Assembly (NCBI GenBank): GCA_964428345.1
Contig: CAYRYD010000015.1
Span: forward strand, 1-64,000
From: JABDMH01 sp964428345
Lineage (GTDB): Bacteria; Bacteroidota; Bacteroidia; Chitinophagales; Saprospiraceae
DNA: 64,000 bases
Direction: 5' to 3'
Program-made: the position numbers and the translations under genes
Shown here: positions 7,981 to 15,238 of the stretch, piece by piece
Position numbering within the stretch: position 1 is the stretch's first letter
Layout: every line of letters begins with the position of its first letter
Notes under the pieces: model-generated
The model's input: the letters and a program-made list of their open reading frames with translations, nothing else
What the model was told of the DNA's origin: nothing
Database searches by the model: none

Positions 7981-10428
7981 TTATTGTACACTTTTATTGA
8001 AAAAATACCTGAGTTTTAAATTAAAATTCCTCCCAGGCCTCAACTGTTGAAAATTATCATAGACCTCGGCATTCCAGAGATTCACTATGGCGAGTGATGC
8101 ATTATACCGCTCACCGGGATAGGAATAAACAAACTCGAGGTTGGTTGTAAACTGGTCCGGGACCATCCCTTTATTGCTACTGGCAAGGACTTCCCACCGG
8201 TAGAAAAAATCATGGACATAATTCTGGCTCAGGGAGATCGCATAGCTGTCACCGGCAGCAAACAAATGACCGTTCCGGTAGGAAAGGCTCATGTTACCAA
8301 ATAAATAAGGTACATTGGGCAACCGGGCTTTAAACAGGGCATTTTCCACTCCAGTTTGTCCGTTTCGCCAGCGATTATTGTCTCTCAGATCGAGGTAAGT
8401 GCCGTTGATCGTGAAAAACCAGCGATGGTGATAGTTGTATCCCATACCCAGATCGACACCCTTCGACAATACTTCTCCATTGTTCATATGGTGCACTTTC
8501 AGGCCCTGGATGACAGGAATAATAAAATCGCCGGCATCCCTGATAAATGCGTTCATCGAGAGCATGATATCATGTTTTCCGGCACTCCGGTTGTAGAGAA
8601 AACCCAGATTATAATTAAGACTTTGCTCGGGGGTCACCCCTGGACTGGGAACGGTATTCAGACCATCCCCAAAGAGTTCGATCACCTCCGGAAACCGGGT
8701 GGCGTTCTCAAAGCTGGCTTTTATCTGCCAGTTATTCCATACATAGGTAGCGGAAATACCCATTCCCAGGTTTGAGCGGTCGCTGGTAAACGGGTGGGTA
8801 CCGTCACCGCCGTAGTCGGTCTCGATCGATTCCATGTCGTAATCGTAATACTTGGCAAAAACAGTGGTCTTCAATTTTTCCCGGAGTAAGGTATGAGTAT
8901 AGCTGGCAGCAAAGACCTGTTTGGTGACCCGGTTTGGATGACTGAACTGGGTATTATTTTCCCGCTTAAAGGGATCAGCTCCCTGCAGGGTGAGATGGTT
9001 GAGGCTGTAATTGAGGGTAATGCTGTTCTGCAGCCCGAGTGCGTATTCGGCGTTGGCATTAGCCAGCACATTTTCGGTGCCGAGGGTCAACAGGGTCTTC
9101 CGGTTCTCAATTTCACCGGTGGTGTTATCGATTTTCGAATAGCGATTGCCAAACCAGTCGTATCGTACACTTGCCGTATCCCTGGCCAGACTTTCTGCAA
9201 AGACAGCCACCAGGTAGGAATTAAAAGAAAGCCGTTCGGTAAAAAGCCGGCGTTTGTTAAACGTAAAATTGGCGATGATTTTTTCCTCTTCGTTGGCTAC
9301 TTCGCCATAGGGAATTTTTGCCTGGCCGATGGCATTGACCGGCTGTTGCAGTTCATTGTATTTATTCGAAAAAATAATGCCTGCCATCAGCTGGTCGGCA
9401 AAATCCGTCCCGGTAAATCCAAATTCCACCCATCCCATCCGGCTTCGGTAGTCATCGTGAAACCGTCTTACCCAGGTTGGCTGGTCATCCTCCTTTCCCG
9501 TGTCAAAATTGATAAGCCTGACCGGCACGCGATAATTATTCTCCGCAAAATTCAAAAACGATTTAAAGCGGGTGGTAAATCCGGATTTTGGGACGCGGTA
9601 TTGCGCATTAAGGGAAGCGAGATGGGTGTTGAAAGATCCGAAACTGTAGGAGGCATCCAGATAGGAATGACCTTTGTTGCCGGTTGTTACATTGACCGCC
9701 CCACCCAACGCATCGGACGACAGATGGATCGGCACCACCCCTTTATACACTTCGATGCGGTCGATGATGTTGGCGGAAAAATTATTCAGAGACAGGGAGC
9801 TGCCGAAATAATCCATCGGCACCCCATCGAGAAAAATGCGTACCTGGTTTCCGGAAAGACCGTTGAGCGACAGTGTAAAATCCGATCCAACGCCTCCGGA
9901 TTGACGGATATTGACCCCCGAAATACGGCCCAGGATATCGTTGGCATTGGTCGATAGATTTTTGAAACCTTTGGCCTCTACCACTTCGACGGCATAGGCT
10001 TGTTCACGGATCAGGGTGGCGTTGGATTTTCCGGTTATGACCACTTCATCCAATATCCTGGTATCATCGTCCAGCACGATATCCAGCCGGATGTCCTCAT
10101 CAGTGATAACCGATACCGGGACTGTTTTCTTCCCGAAGCCCAGTGCCGATACCATCAGCTCATATTTTCCCGGATTAATTTCCTGGATTTCAAAAATACC
10201 GTCCGTATCCGAAACGGTACCCTTCTGAGTATCCCCGATCCAGATGGTAGCACCGATCACGGCATTTCCGGAGCGATCGGCAATTTTTCCCCGGATAGTC
10301 TGGGCATAGCCAGGAATACAAGAAAATACCGCCAAAAAAATCAATAAATATTTTTTTGCAGTACGGTAAATACCATTAAAATATCCAGATAAAAAGGCTT
10401 TATTCTTTAAAAAAAATAATTCCATCAC
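7981..10428 (-). CDS. TonB-dependent receptor, siderophore type (XusA-like)
   Basis: An 815-residue outer-membrane transporter. A hydrophobic signal segment (about 27-42, KYLLIFLAVFSCIPGYAQ) is followed by a carboxypeptidase-regulatory-like beta domain (about 45-120, TIRGKIADRSGNAVIGATIW). A plug domain follows (about 130-245, with RISGVNIRQSGGVGSDFTLS and DRIEVYKGVVP), then a 22-strand-type barrel to the C-terminus. It is the first gene of the minus-strand iron-uptake operon and probably imports a ferric siderophore with energy from TonB. A TAGTTTTG box lies 21 bases before the ATG. The stretch before the signal segment is long, so a later in-frame start remains possible. Confidence 0.9.
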   Translation of the reverse strand: MMELFFLKNKAFLSGYFNGIYRTAKKYLLIFLAVFSCIPGYAQTIRGKIADRSGNAVIGATIWIGDTQKGTVSDTDGIFEIQEINPGKYELMVSALGFGKKTVPVSVITDEDIRLDIVLDDDTRILDEVVITGKSNATLIREQAYAVEVVEAKGFKNLSTNANDILGRISGVNIRQSGGVGSDFTLSLNGLSGNQVRIFLDGVPMDYFGSSLSLNNFSANIIDRIEVYKGVVPIHLSSDALGGAVNVTTGNKGHSYLDASYSFGSFNTHLASLNAQYRVPKSGFTTRFKSFLNFAENNYRVPVRLINFDTGKEDDQPTWVRRFHDDYRSRMGWVEFGFTGTDFADQLMAGIIFSNKYNELQQPVNAIGQAKIPYGEVANEEEKIIANFTFNKRRLFTERLSFNSYLVAVFAESLARDTASVRYDWFGNRYSKIDNTTGEIENRKTLLTLGTENVLANANAEYALGLQNSITLNYSLNHLTLQGADPFKRENNTQFSHPNRVTKQVFAASYTHTLLREKLKTTVFAKYYDYDMESIETDYGGDGTHPFTSDRSNLGMGISATYVWNNWQIKASFENATRFPEVIELFGDGLNTVPSPGVTPEQSLNYNLGFLYNRSAGKHDIMLSMNAFIRDAGDFIIPVIQGLKVHHMNNGEVLSKGVDLGMGYNYHHRWFFTINGTYLDLRDNNRWRNGQTGVENALFKARLPNVPYLFGNMSLSYRNGHLFAAGDSYAISLSQNYVHDFFYRWEVLASSNKGMVPDQFTTNLEFVYSYPGERYNASLAIVNLWNAEVYDNFQQLRPGRNFNLKLRYFFNKSVQ

Positions 10429-10448
10429 TTCGGCTCAAAATCTGTTGC

Positions 10449-10456
10449 CAAAACTA
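10449..10456 (-). promoter_or_regulatory. Putative -7 box of the iron-uptake operon
   Basis: On the minus strand this reads TAGTTTTG, matching the Bacteroidota -7 consensus TAnnTTTG, 21 bases before the ATG of the TonB receptor. No good -33 element is visible at the expected distance, so the call rests on one box. Confidence 0.3.
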
Positions 10457-10562
10457 GCGAAAACGCCCTGGACCGGACCATCGCAGAATTTGAGAATTTG
10501 AATGCCTATTGCGGGTTATCTGACAACAGCCACTATACGGTAATTGCTGATCGCTAAAATTA

Positions 10563-10596
10563 GGTAGTGACACTACCCTCCGATTGCGAGGGTAGT
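10563..10596. promoter_or_regulatory. Overlapping palindromes upstream of iron-uptake operon
   Basis: Two palindromes share bases: GGTAGTGACACTACC at 10563-10577 (7-bp arms around one base) and a 9-bp perfect stem, ACTACCCTC at 10572-10580 with GAGGGTAGT at 10588-10596, loop of seven. They are mutually exclusive folds or a double operator. They lie about 135 bases before the TonB receptor start. An operator or attenuator role is inference. Confidence 0.35.
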
Positions 10597-10689
10597 ACCG
10601 GATGTAGGGATTCGGGTAGTTGTTCGTGGATCGTATGGAAGGGAATTGGAAGAAGATGTTGAGATCATTTAGATGACATTTGTTCATCG

Positions 10690-11600
10690 GACGGAGCCCG
10701 CCTTCACCAAGGCTTCGGCGGACAGAGGATTAGTTTCGCTGATCCTCAAGATGGAGGAGATGCTCAATCTTTTCAAAGGTCCTCGCCCTACGGGCTCGCC
10801 TTTTTTAATGCCAGCCCTTCCTGAATGCATAGCAGGCGCCAGGGGCTGGCTTCGTATAATTACCTTGTAGGTCCACCTTCGCCAAGGCTTCGGCGGACAG
10901 AGGATTAGCTTCGCTGATCCTCAAAATGGAGAGGATGCTCAATCTTTTCAAAGGTCCTCGCCCTACGGGCTCGCCTTTTTTATTGCCAGCCCTTCCCGAA
11001 TACAAGCAGGCGGATGGGGCTGGCTTCGTATAATTACCTTGTAGGTCCACCTTCGCCAAGGCTTCGGCAACCGGTGTCCGCCTTTGCTAAAGCTTCGGCG
11101 GATGGTGCCTCTTTTCGTAAAAGGTTTCGATGGACGGAGTCCGCCTTCGCCAAGGCTTCGGCGGACGGAGGATTAGCTTCGCTGATCCTCAAAATGGAGA
11201 GGATGCTCAATCTTTTCAAAGGNNNNNNNNNNNNNNNNNNNNNNNNNNNNNNNNNNNNNNNNNNNNNNNNNNNNNNNNNNNNNNNNNNNNNNNNNNNNNN
11301 NNNNNNNNNNNNNNNNNNNNNNGGAGAGGATGCTCAATCTTTTCAAAGGTCCTCGCCCTACGGGCTCGCCTTTTTTAATGCCAGCCCTTCCTGAATGCAT
11401 AGCAGGCGCCAGGGGCTGGCTTCGTATAATTACCTTGTAGGTCCACCTTCGCCAAGGCTTCGGCGGACAGAGGATTAGCTTCGCTGATCCTCAAAATGGA
11501 GAGGATGCTCAATCTTTTCAAAGGTCCTCGCCCTACGGGCTCGCCTTTTTTTATTGCCAGCCCTTCCCGAATGCAAGCATTCGTCAGGGGCGGCAATAAA
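10690..11600. repeat. Tandem repeat array, unit about 174-175 bp, with a gap
   Basis: At least four copies of a unit are visible. The landmark GGCTTCGGC begins at 10711, 10886, 11060, 11154 and 11456, giving a spacing of 175 then 174, followed by a copy with an inserted partial duplicate. Each full unit holds CGCCAAGGCTTCGGCGGA, a TCCTCAAAATGGAGAGGATG segment, a GCCCTACGGGC hairpin followed by a T run, and arms GCCAGCCC / GGGCTGGC around a variable centre. It encodes nothing convincing: the frames that cross it give a repetitive Ala/Lys/Ser-rich peptide. The repeat is the likely reason for the assembly gap. Confidence 0.9.
11223..11322. other. Assembly gap (100 N)
   Basis: Exactly 100 N, a conventional placeholder for a gap of unknown size, inside the tandem repeat. 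The real number of repeat copies is therefore unknown, and distances across this point cannot be trusted. Confidence 0.98.
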
Positions 11601-11629
11601 AAGGTCACCACCGTACCGGTGGCGACCTT
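11601..11629 (-). terminator. Rho-independent terminator after tRNA-Pro(GGG)
   Basis: A 13-bp inverted repeat (11601-11613 with 11617-11629, one wobble pair, three-base loop) followed on the minus strand by TTTTTATT. It lies 12 bases beyond the 3' end of tRNA-Pro(GGG) and is well placed to end its transcript. Confidence 0.8.
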
Positions 11630-11640
11630 TGAAAAGATTG

Positions 11641-11715
11641 TCGGGGTGAGAGGATTCGAACCTCCGGCCTCACGCCCCCCAGACGTGCACTCTAACCGGG
11701 CTGAGCTACACCCCG
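11641..11715 (-). tRNA. tRNA-Pro(GGG)
   Basis: Complete cloverleaf on the minus strand: acceptor CGGGGTG/CACCCCG (11709-11715 with 11642-11648), D stem GCTC/GAGT, anticodon stem CACGT/GCGTG with loop CTGGGGG (anticodon GGG), and T arm GGAGGTTCGAATCCTCT. CCA is not encoded. It is the second proline tRNA in this window. Confidence 0.95.
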
Positions 11716-11718
11716 AAC

Positions 11719-11779
11719 TTTGGTGTGGGTGTGGGTGTGTGGTGTTTCAGGTGTGGTGTTTCGGGTGTGGGTGGGGGTG
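11719..11779. repeat. GT-rich low-complexity arm, left
   Basis: A run built of GTGTGGGTG, GTGGTGTTTC and similar units. Its complement, an AC-rich run of CACCCACACCC type, lies at about 12207-12262. The two arms are inverted relative to each other and bracket the S23-type gene, so a transcript across the region could form a long imperfect stem. Confidence 0.75.
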
Positions 11780-11784
11780 TTATT

Positions 11785-12144
11785 TTATTTTTTGTATTCA
11801 CCATAGCCTCGATAAAGACCCAGCAACATTTTTGAAATGGAAGTGTAATTATCATAAAGACATTTATACAACTCACTCTCCATCTTATCCAGATCCCTTA
11901 AAATCTGTACCAGACTTACTGTTTCAAAAAGACTTGACCGGACCATCGTTACAAACCGGCGCTTATCTGGTTTGGTTGTCCTTCCGACGTCCTCTGCCAG
12001 ATTCAATGTAATTGAAAAAGCAGCTCTTTTCAATTGGTCTTCAAGGTATTTGTCATTGATCCCACTAGCTTCCAGATATCGCAAAAGCTCCACATTGGTA
12101 TTGCGCAGCAGTTGATATACCTCCAGCTTCTCAAAGTCAAACAA
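11785..12144 (-). CDS. Four-helix-bundle protein, S23/IVS type
   Basis: A 119-residue all-helical protein of the family known as the 23S rRNA intervening-sequence protein. It opens MFDFEKLEVYQLLRNTNVEL, a typical family start, and carries the conserved middle QLKRAAFSITLNLAEDVGR (about 57-75) and the helix MVRSSLFETVSLVQILRDL. Members occur inside 23S rRNA insertions or free in Bacteroidota genomes, and their role is not settled. Here it lies between tRNA-Pro(GGG) and tRNA-Val(GAC) on the same strand and between GT-rich and AC-rich inverted arms. That suggests insertion as a unit into a tRNA transcription unit. Confidence 0.9.
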   Translation of the reverse strand: MFDFEKLEVYQLLRNTNVELLRYLEASGINDKYLEDQLKRAAFSITLNLAEDVGRTTKPDKRRFVTMVRSSLFETVSLVQILRDLDKMESELYKCLYDNYTSISKMLLGLYRGYGEYKK

Positions 12145-12206
12145 ATTATTCCTTTAGTGATTTACCAATCAAAAACAAATCTGCTTTATATTAACAAACT
12201 CAAAAC

Positions 12207-12262
12207 CCAAACCCAAACTTTTCACAACCACACTTTCACACTCACACTCGCACCCACACCCA
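12207..12262. repeat. AC-rich low-complexity arm, right
   Basis: A run of CAAACCC, CACACTC and CACCCACACCC units, the approximate reverse complement of the GT-rich run at 11719-11779. It ends seven bases before tRNA-Val and, with its partner, frames the S23-type gene. Confidence 0.75.
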
Positions 12263-12268
12263 GTAAAG

Positions 12269-12343
12269 TGGGACCTGAGGGATTCGAACCCACGACCTCT
12301 GCCCTGTCAAGGCAGCGCTCTAAACCAACTGAGCTAAGATCCC
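12269..12343 (-). tRNA. tRNA-Val(GAC)
   Basis: Cloverleaf on the minus strand: acceptor GGGATCT/AGGTCCC, D arm GCTC/GAGC, anticodon stem CTGCC/GGCAG with loop TTGACAG (anticodon GAC), and T arm GTGGGTTCGAATCCCTC with one internal mismatch. CCA is not encoded. Confidence 0.94.
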
Positions 12344-12415
12344 TTCGTGCGTAGTCAGGACCCTTCCTTTGTAAGGGCTGGCAAAGTTAAGGAATCTTTG
12401 GAAAAAAAGATGTCC

Positions 12416-13585
12416 TTAAATCTTCAAACTGATCTTCATCCGGTTTAAGAGTCCGGTCAGGAAAACAATGAGCAACGCAAAGAGCAATGACTTCAGCAAT
12501 CCCACCACGCCTGTCCGGATAAACTCCGGCAGGGTAACCGCCCAGATACTCCATATCGCATAATAGACATAGGGTACCAGGTAGCAGGTGAGGGTGCTCC
12601 TGCCCGCCGGACCGATGATATTTGTCCAGGATGACTGCCTGCGCACATCGATCAGCCAATAAAAGAAGGCGTAGGCCAGCAAACTGATGCCGGTGCAAAT
12701 GCCAACCCACGACGGCGTAGCCCGGATCTTGGAAATGCCGCCCCAGGGCCTCACCAAAAATCCGTACACCAGCATGAGTACACCAAAGATGACCAGCATG
12801 GTGATGATTTTCTGATGTCCCCGTTGCTGCAACACCTTATACAGCGACGAGGCCACCACCCCACCCAAAACCAGGGCCTGATTCGAACCATTGCCCAGCC
12901 AGGCATTGGCGCCGATGGCACTCATAAAATCAAGCAAGCCGAAATTATCCAGCAGATTGTACAAATAGAAAAATACCGCTCCAGCTATTACGACCGACAG
13001 TCTGCCACTGCCCAACAAGTAAATCGAAGCGCTGTAGAAATACGCCCAGCCAATCAGGCCCAGGATGCCCCACCAGTAGCGTTGCATCCAGCGGATATCG
13101 TCGGCATTACCACCCTTGTACAGGATAGCCAGGATTACCAGCAAAACCATTCCCAGTCCCATGAGTATATTGACCGTTCTCTTGCTCAGGGAAGTGGGCT
13201 TGTAGTTGTTCCAGATCAGGAAAAATGCGGCAATCAGCAGGACTTGCCAAAGCTGCTTCGGCACACTCATCGCCGCCGGATAAATATTTTCCAGATTGAC
13301 CAGAAAGACACCCATCACAATCAGGGCGATGCTCCGGGTAAGGATGTGGTAAAAAACCTGAGCCCGGGACTGCGTTTTCAGCCGGTTGTCGATGGCAAAG
13401 GGGATACTCAGGCCTACAATAAAAAGGAAGGCCGGAAAAATGACGTCGCTGAAACCCATCCCGTCTTCCTGGGCCTTGGTGTGTTTCAGCCACTGGGGTA
13501 TATCCTCCAGCGTCCAGAAATCATTCACGAAAATCATCAGCACCATCGTGATGCCCCGGAATATATCGATCGACTGTATACGCAT
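12416..13585 (-). CDS. NagX/HGSNAT-like membrane acyltransferase (DUF5009)
   Basis: A multi-pass membrane protein of about 389 residues, starting MRIQSIDIFRGITMVLMIF, the typical start of the heparan-alpha-glucosaminide N-acetyltransferase/NagX family. The frame extends 21 codons upstream, but that part overlaps the end of the preceding gene, so the Met at 13585 is chosen. About ten helices are visible. FSDVIFPAFLFIVGLSIPFA (about 44-63) is the conserved second helix, and GPAGRSTLTCYLVPY is a conserved C-terminal block. Relatives acetylate amino sugars across a membrane. It follows a GH20-like glycosidase by 23 bases and lies next to sulfamidase-like sulfatases, which supports an amino-sugar polymer pathway. 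Confidence 0.8.
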   Translation of the reverse strand: MRIQSIDIFRGITMVLMIFVNDFWTLEDIPQWLKHTKAQEDGMGFSDVIFPAFLFIVGLSIPFAIDNRLKTQSRAQVFYHILTRSIALIVMGVFLVNLENIYPAAMSVPKQLWQVLLIAAFFLIWNNYKPTSLSKRTVNILMGLGMVLLVILAILYKGGNADDIRWMQRYWWGILGLIGWAYFYSASIYLLGSGRLSVVIAGAVFFYLYNLLDNFGLLDFMSAIGANAWLGNGSNQALVLGGVVASSLYKVLQQRGHQKIITMLVIFGVLMLVYGFLVRPWGGISKIRATPSWVGICTGISLLAYAFFYWLIDVRRQSSWTNIIGPAGRSTLTCYLVPYVYYAIWSIWAVTLPEFIRTGVVGLLKSLLFALLIVFLTGLLNRMKISLKI

Positions 13586-13608
13586 CAGTATTCGGTTATC
13601 TTGTTGTC

Positions 13609-14697
13609 TTACTCTTCCATCATCCGGGCAAAAACGGCCTTGAAACAATCGACCGCACCCGTATTCCGGGGCTCTGTGGAGGCATCCGGAGTCTGATAAT
13701 AAATATTCATGAAATCCGAGGCACTACCCCAATAGGTTTGCATCATACCCAGGTGTCTCGCCGCTGTGGTTTTGTGCGCATGCTGCTTAAATGCAAAATA
13801 ATCTTCCAACTGATCCAACCCCACCTGCGGCCGGTTCCAGGGGCAGATGATCACATTGAAACCTTTCAATGCAAAATAATGAGGGGTGGGATCGGAACGA
13901 ACGTAGTGCCAGTCATTGATCACCACATCTTTGGGTATCAGATCGATCGCCCGGTGGGTATTATTCAGACTGGCTTCCCACAGCCCAATACCGGTCGTCT
14001 TTCCGTCGATGAGCCGGTCGCCCCAGATCCAGAGTTGCCGGTCGTTGAGGGCCAGGTGATTTCTGATTTTGGTGACTTCGCCGGCAAACAACTCAGCAGG
14101 ATCCCGGCCGTTACAGCGGGGACATTGCTTCTCACCGATATAAAACACTTCGTCCATACCCGCATGAAAAGCTGTGGCTTCAAAGGCAGCCATGATCTCA
14201 TCGACGATCGTAAAAACGACATTGTGTACGTCCGGATGCAGCGGACAATAGCTTTTGCAATACAAGCCATCGGGATTGGGCCATTTGTATTCTTCCGGCA
14301 TCTGTACCTCCGGGGTTTCGTCAAATTGCGGATAATGTTTCAGCAGGTTGCCAATGGTACCCGCCCAGGACTGATGGCCCAGCAGATTAACCTGAGGAAT
14401 CAGGTTAATACCATGCCTTTTGCAGGCATCCACCATCTTTTTAACATCCATCCGGCTCAGGGGGTTTTCACCTCGAAGCTCCGGATGCGATTCATAAGCA
14501 TAGCGATAATCGACCCGGAGCACCAGGGTGTTGACTTTCAATTTGCTCAACTCTTCGTTGATGAATTGGATAAAGCGATCCACTTCTTCGACTGCCGGGG
14601 CGGCAATACATAGTCCCCGTACCGGAATGGAATCGATCTGCGACCAGGCCGTCAGACTGCCCGTTATCAGCCAGATAAAGATCATTAAATGTTTCAT
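13609..14697 (-). CDS. GH20-like glycosidase, secreted
   Basis: A 362-residue exported protein with a signal peptide (MKHLMIFIWLITGSLTAWSQ) and a TIM-barrel reminiscent of glycoside hydrolase family 20. A family-like acidic pair occurs in FHAGMDEVF (near residue 177), where GH20 enzymes have HxGxDE. Also seen are LIPQVNLLGHQSW near 100 and a possible metal-binding Cys pair in CPRCNGRD. It lacks the separate N-terminal domain of classical hexosaminidases. The expected reaction is release of a beta-linked N-acetylhexosamine, but the exact substrate is uncertain. It is the first gene of a two-gene minus-strand unit with the NagX-like protein and diverges from the sulfatase operon. Confidence 0.75.
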   Translation of the reverse strand: MKHLMIFIWLITGSLTAWSQIDSIPVRGLCIAAPAVEEVDRFIQFINEELSKLKVNTLVLRVDYRYAYESHPELRGENPLSRMDVKKMVDACKRHGINLIPQVNLLGHQSWAGTIGNLLKHYPQFDETPEVQMPEEYKWPNPDGLYCKSYCPLHPDVHNVVFTIVDEIMAAFEATAFHAGMDEVFYIGEKQCPRCNGRDPAELFAGEVTKIRNHLALNDRQLWIWGDRLIDGKTTGIGLWEASLNNTHRAIDLIPKDVVINDWHYVRSDPTPHYFALKGFNVIICPWNRPQVGLDQLEDYFAFKQHAHKTTAARHLGMMQTYWGSASDFMNIYYQTPDASTEPRNTGAVDCFKAVFARMMEE

Positions 14698-14804
14698 GAT
14701 TATTGATTTAGCACAACATGCTGAAAGTTACCGAAATCTTTGGCTGTTTCCGGGTCCGGGTCACAATTTCTCCTTCATCCGTAAGTTTTTGTATCTTTTC
14801 ATCA

Positions 14805-15227
14805 ATGAAATGGATCCCGGTCTTTTTGCTTTGCCTGATGGCAGGTCTGCCCGGTTATGTGGAGGGTCAGCATTTACCCGATTTCAGTGAAGCCGTTGAT
14901 CCGGCCGAACTCGATCCGGGTGTGGTTTTCTTCCACCTGGATACCGCACGGCATTACCGGAAACCGGTCAGACTCGATTTTGTCCGGCAGGAGTTTGCTC
15001 CGGATGTACCGGTTGAAATGGAGACTTTCTACCAGAAGAGTGCCCATCACACATTGTTGCAGTTGGGAAAAATTTCTTTTACGCCGGCCAATCTATTTGC
15101 GATGACCGAAGGATCCGGTCATACCTTTATTAAGATGACCGATGGTGTCTGCACGGTCATCACCCGTATTACGGTTGACCCGGTTGCCGAGAAACCGGCT
15201 GTACTAACCAGGAACTGTACTTTATAA
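14805..15227 (+). CDS. Secreted unknown protein, 140 aa
   Basis: An unrecognised exported protein. The start at 14805 is chosen because it gives a clean signal peptide (MKWIPVFLLCLMAGLPGYVEGQ); an ATG at 14718 would add a non-signal-like leader. The mature part has a VVFFHLDTARHYRKPVRLDF block and a C-terminal stretch VCTVITRITVDPV, suggesting a small beta domain. It begins the plus-strand operon, 11 bases before a sulfatase gene, and may act with it at the cell surface or in the periplasm. No family is claimed. Confidence 0.6.
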   Translation: MKWIPVFLLCLMAGLPGYVEGQHLPDFSEAVDPAELDPGVVFFHLDTARHYRKPVRLDFVRQEFAPDVPVEMETFYQKSAHHTLLQLGKISFTPANLFAMTEGSGHTFIKMTDGVCTVITRITVDPVAEKPAVLTRNCTL

Positions 15228-15238
15228 TTAATCCGGAT

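Noticed and set aside
8893..9957. A 354-residue plus-strand frame inside the TonB receptor gene
   Set aside because: It is antisense to a clearly coding receptor with intact plug and barrel, and its own composition is not that of a known family.
10690..11600. CRISPR array
   Set aside because: The unit is about 175 bp and nearly identical throughout; there are no short repeats separated by unique spacers and no cas genes.
10673..11611. Frames crossing the tandem repeat that encode Ala/Lys/Ser-rich peptides
   Set aside because: These are translations of the intergenic repeat and of N bases, not genes.
12815..13696. A 293-residue plus-strand frame across the NagX-like gene
   Set aside because: Antisense shadow of a multi-helix membrane protein; it is rich in His and Gln from reversed hydrophobic codons.
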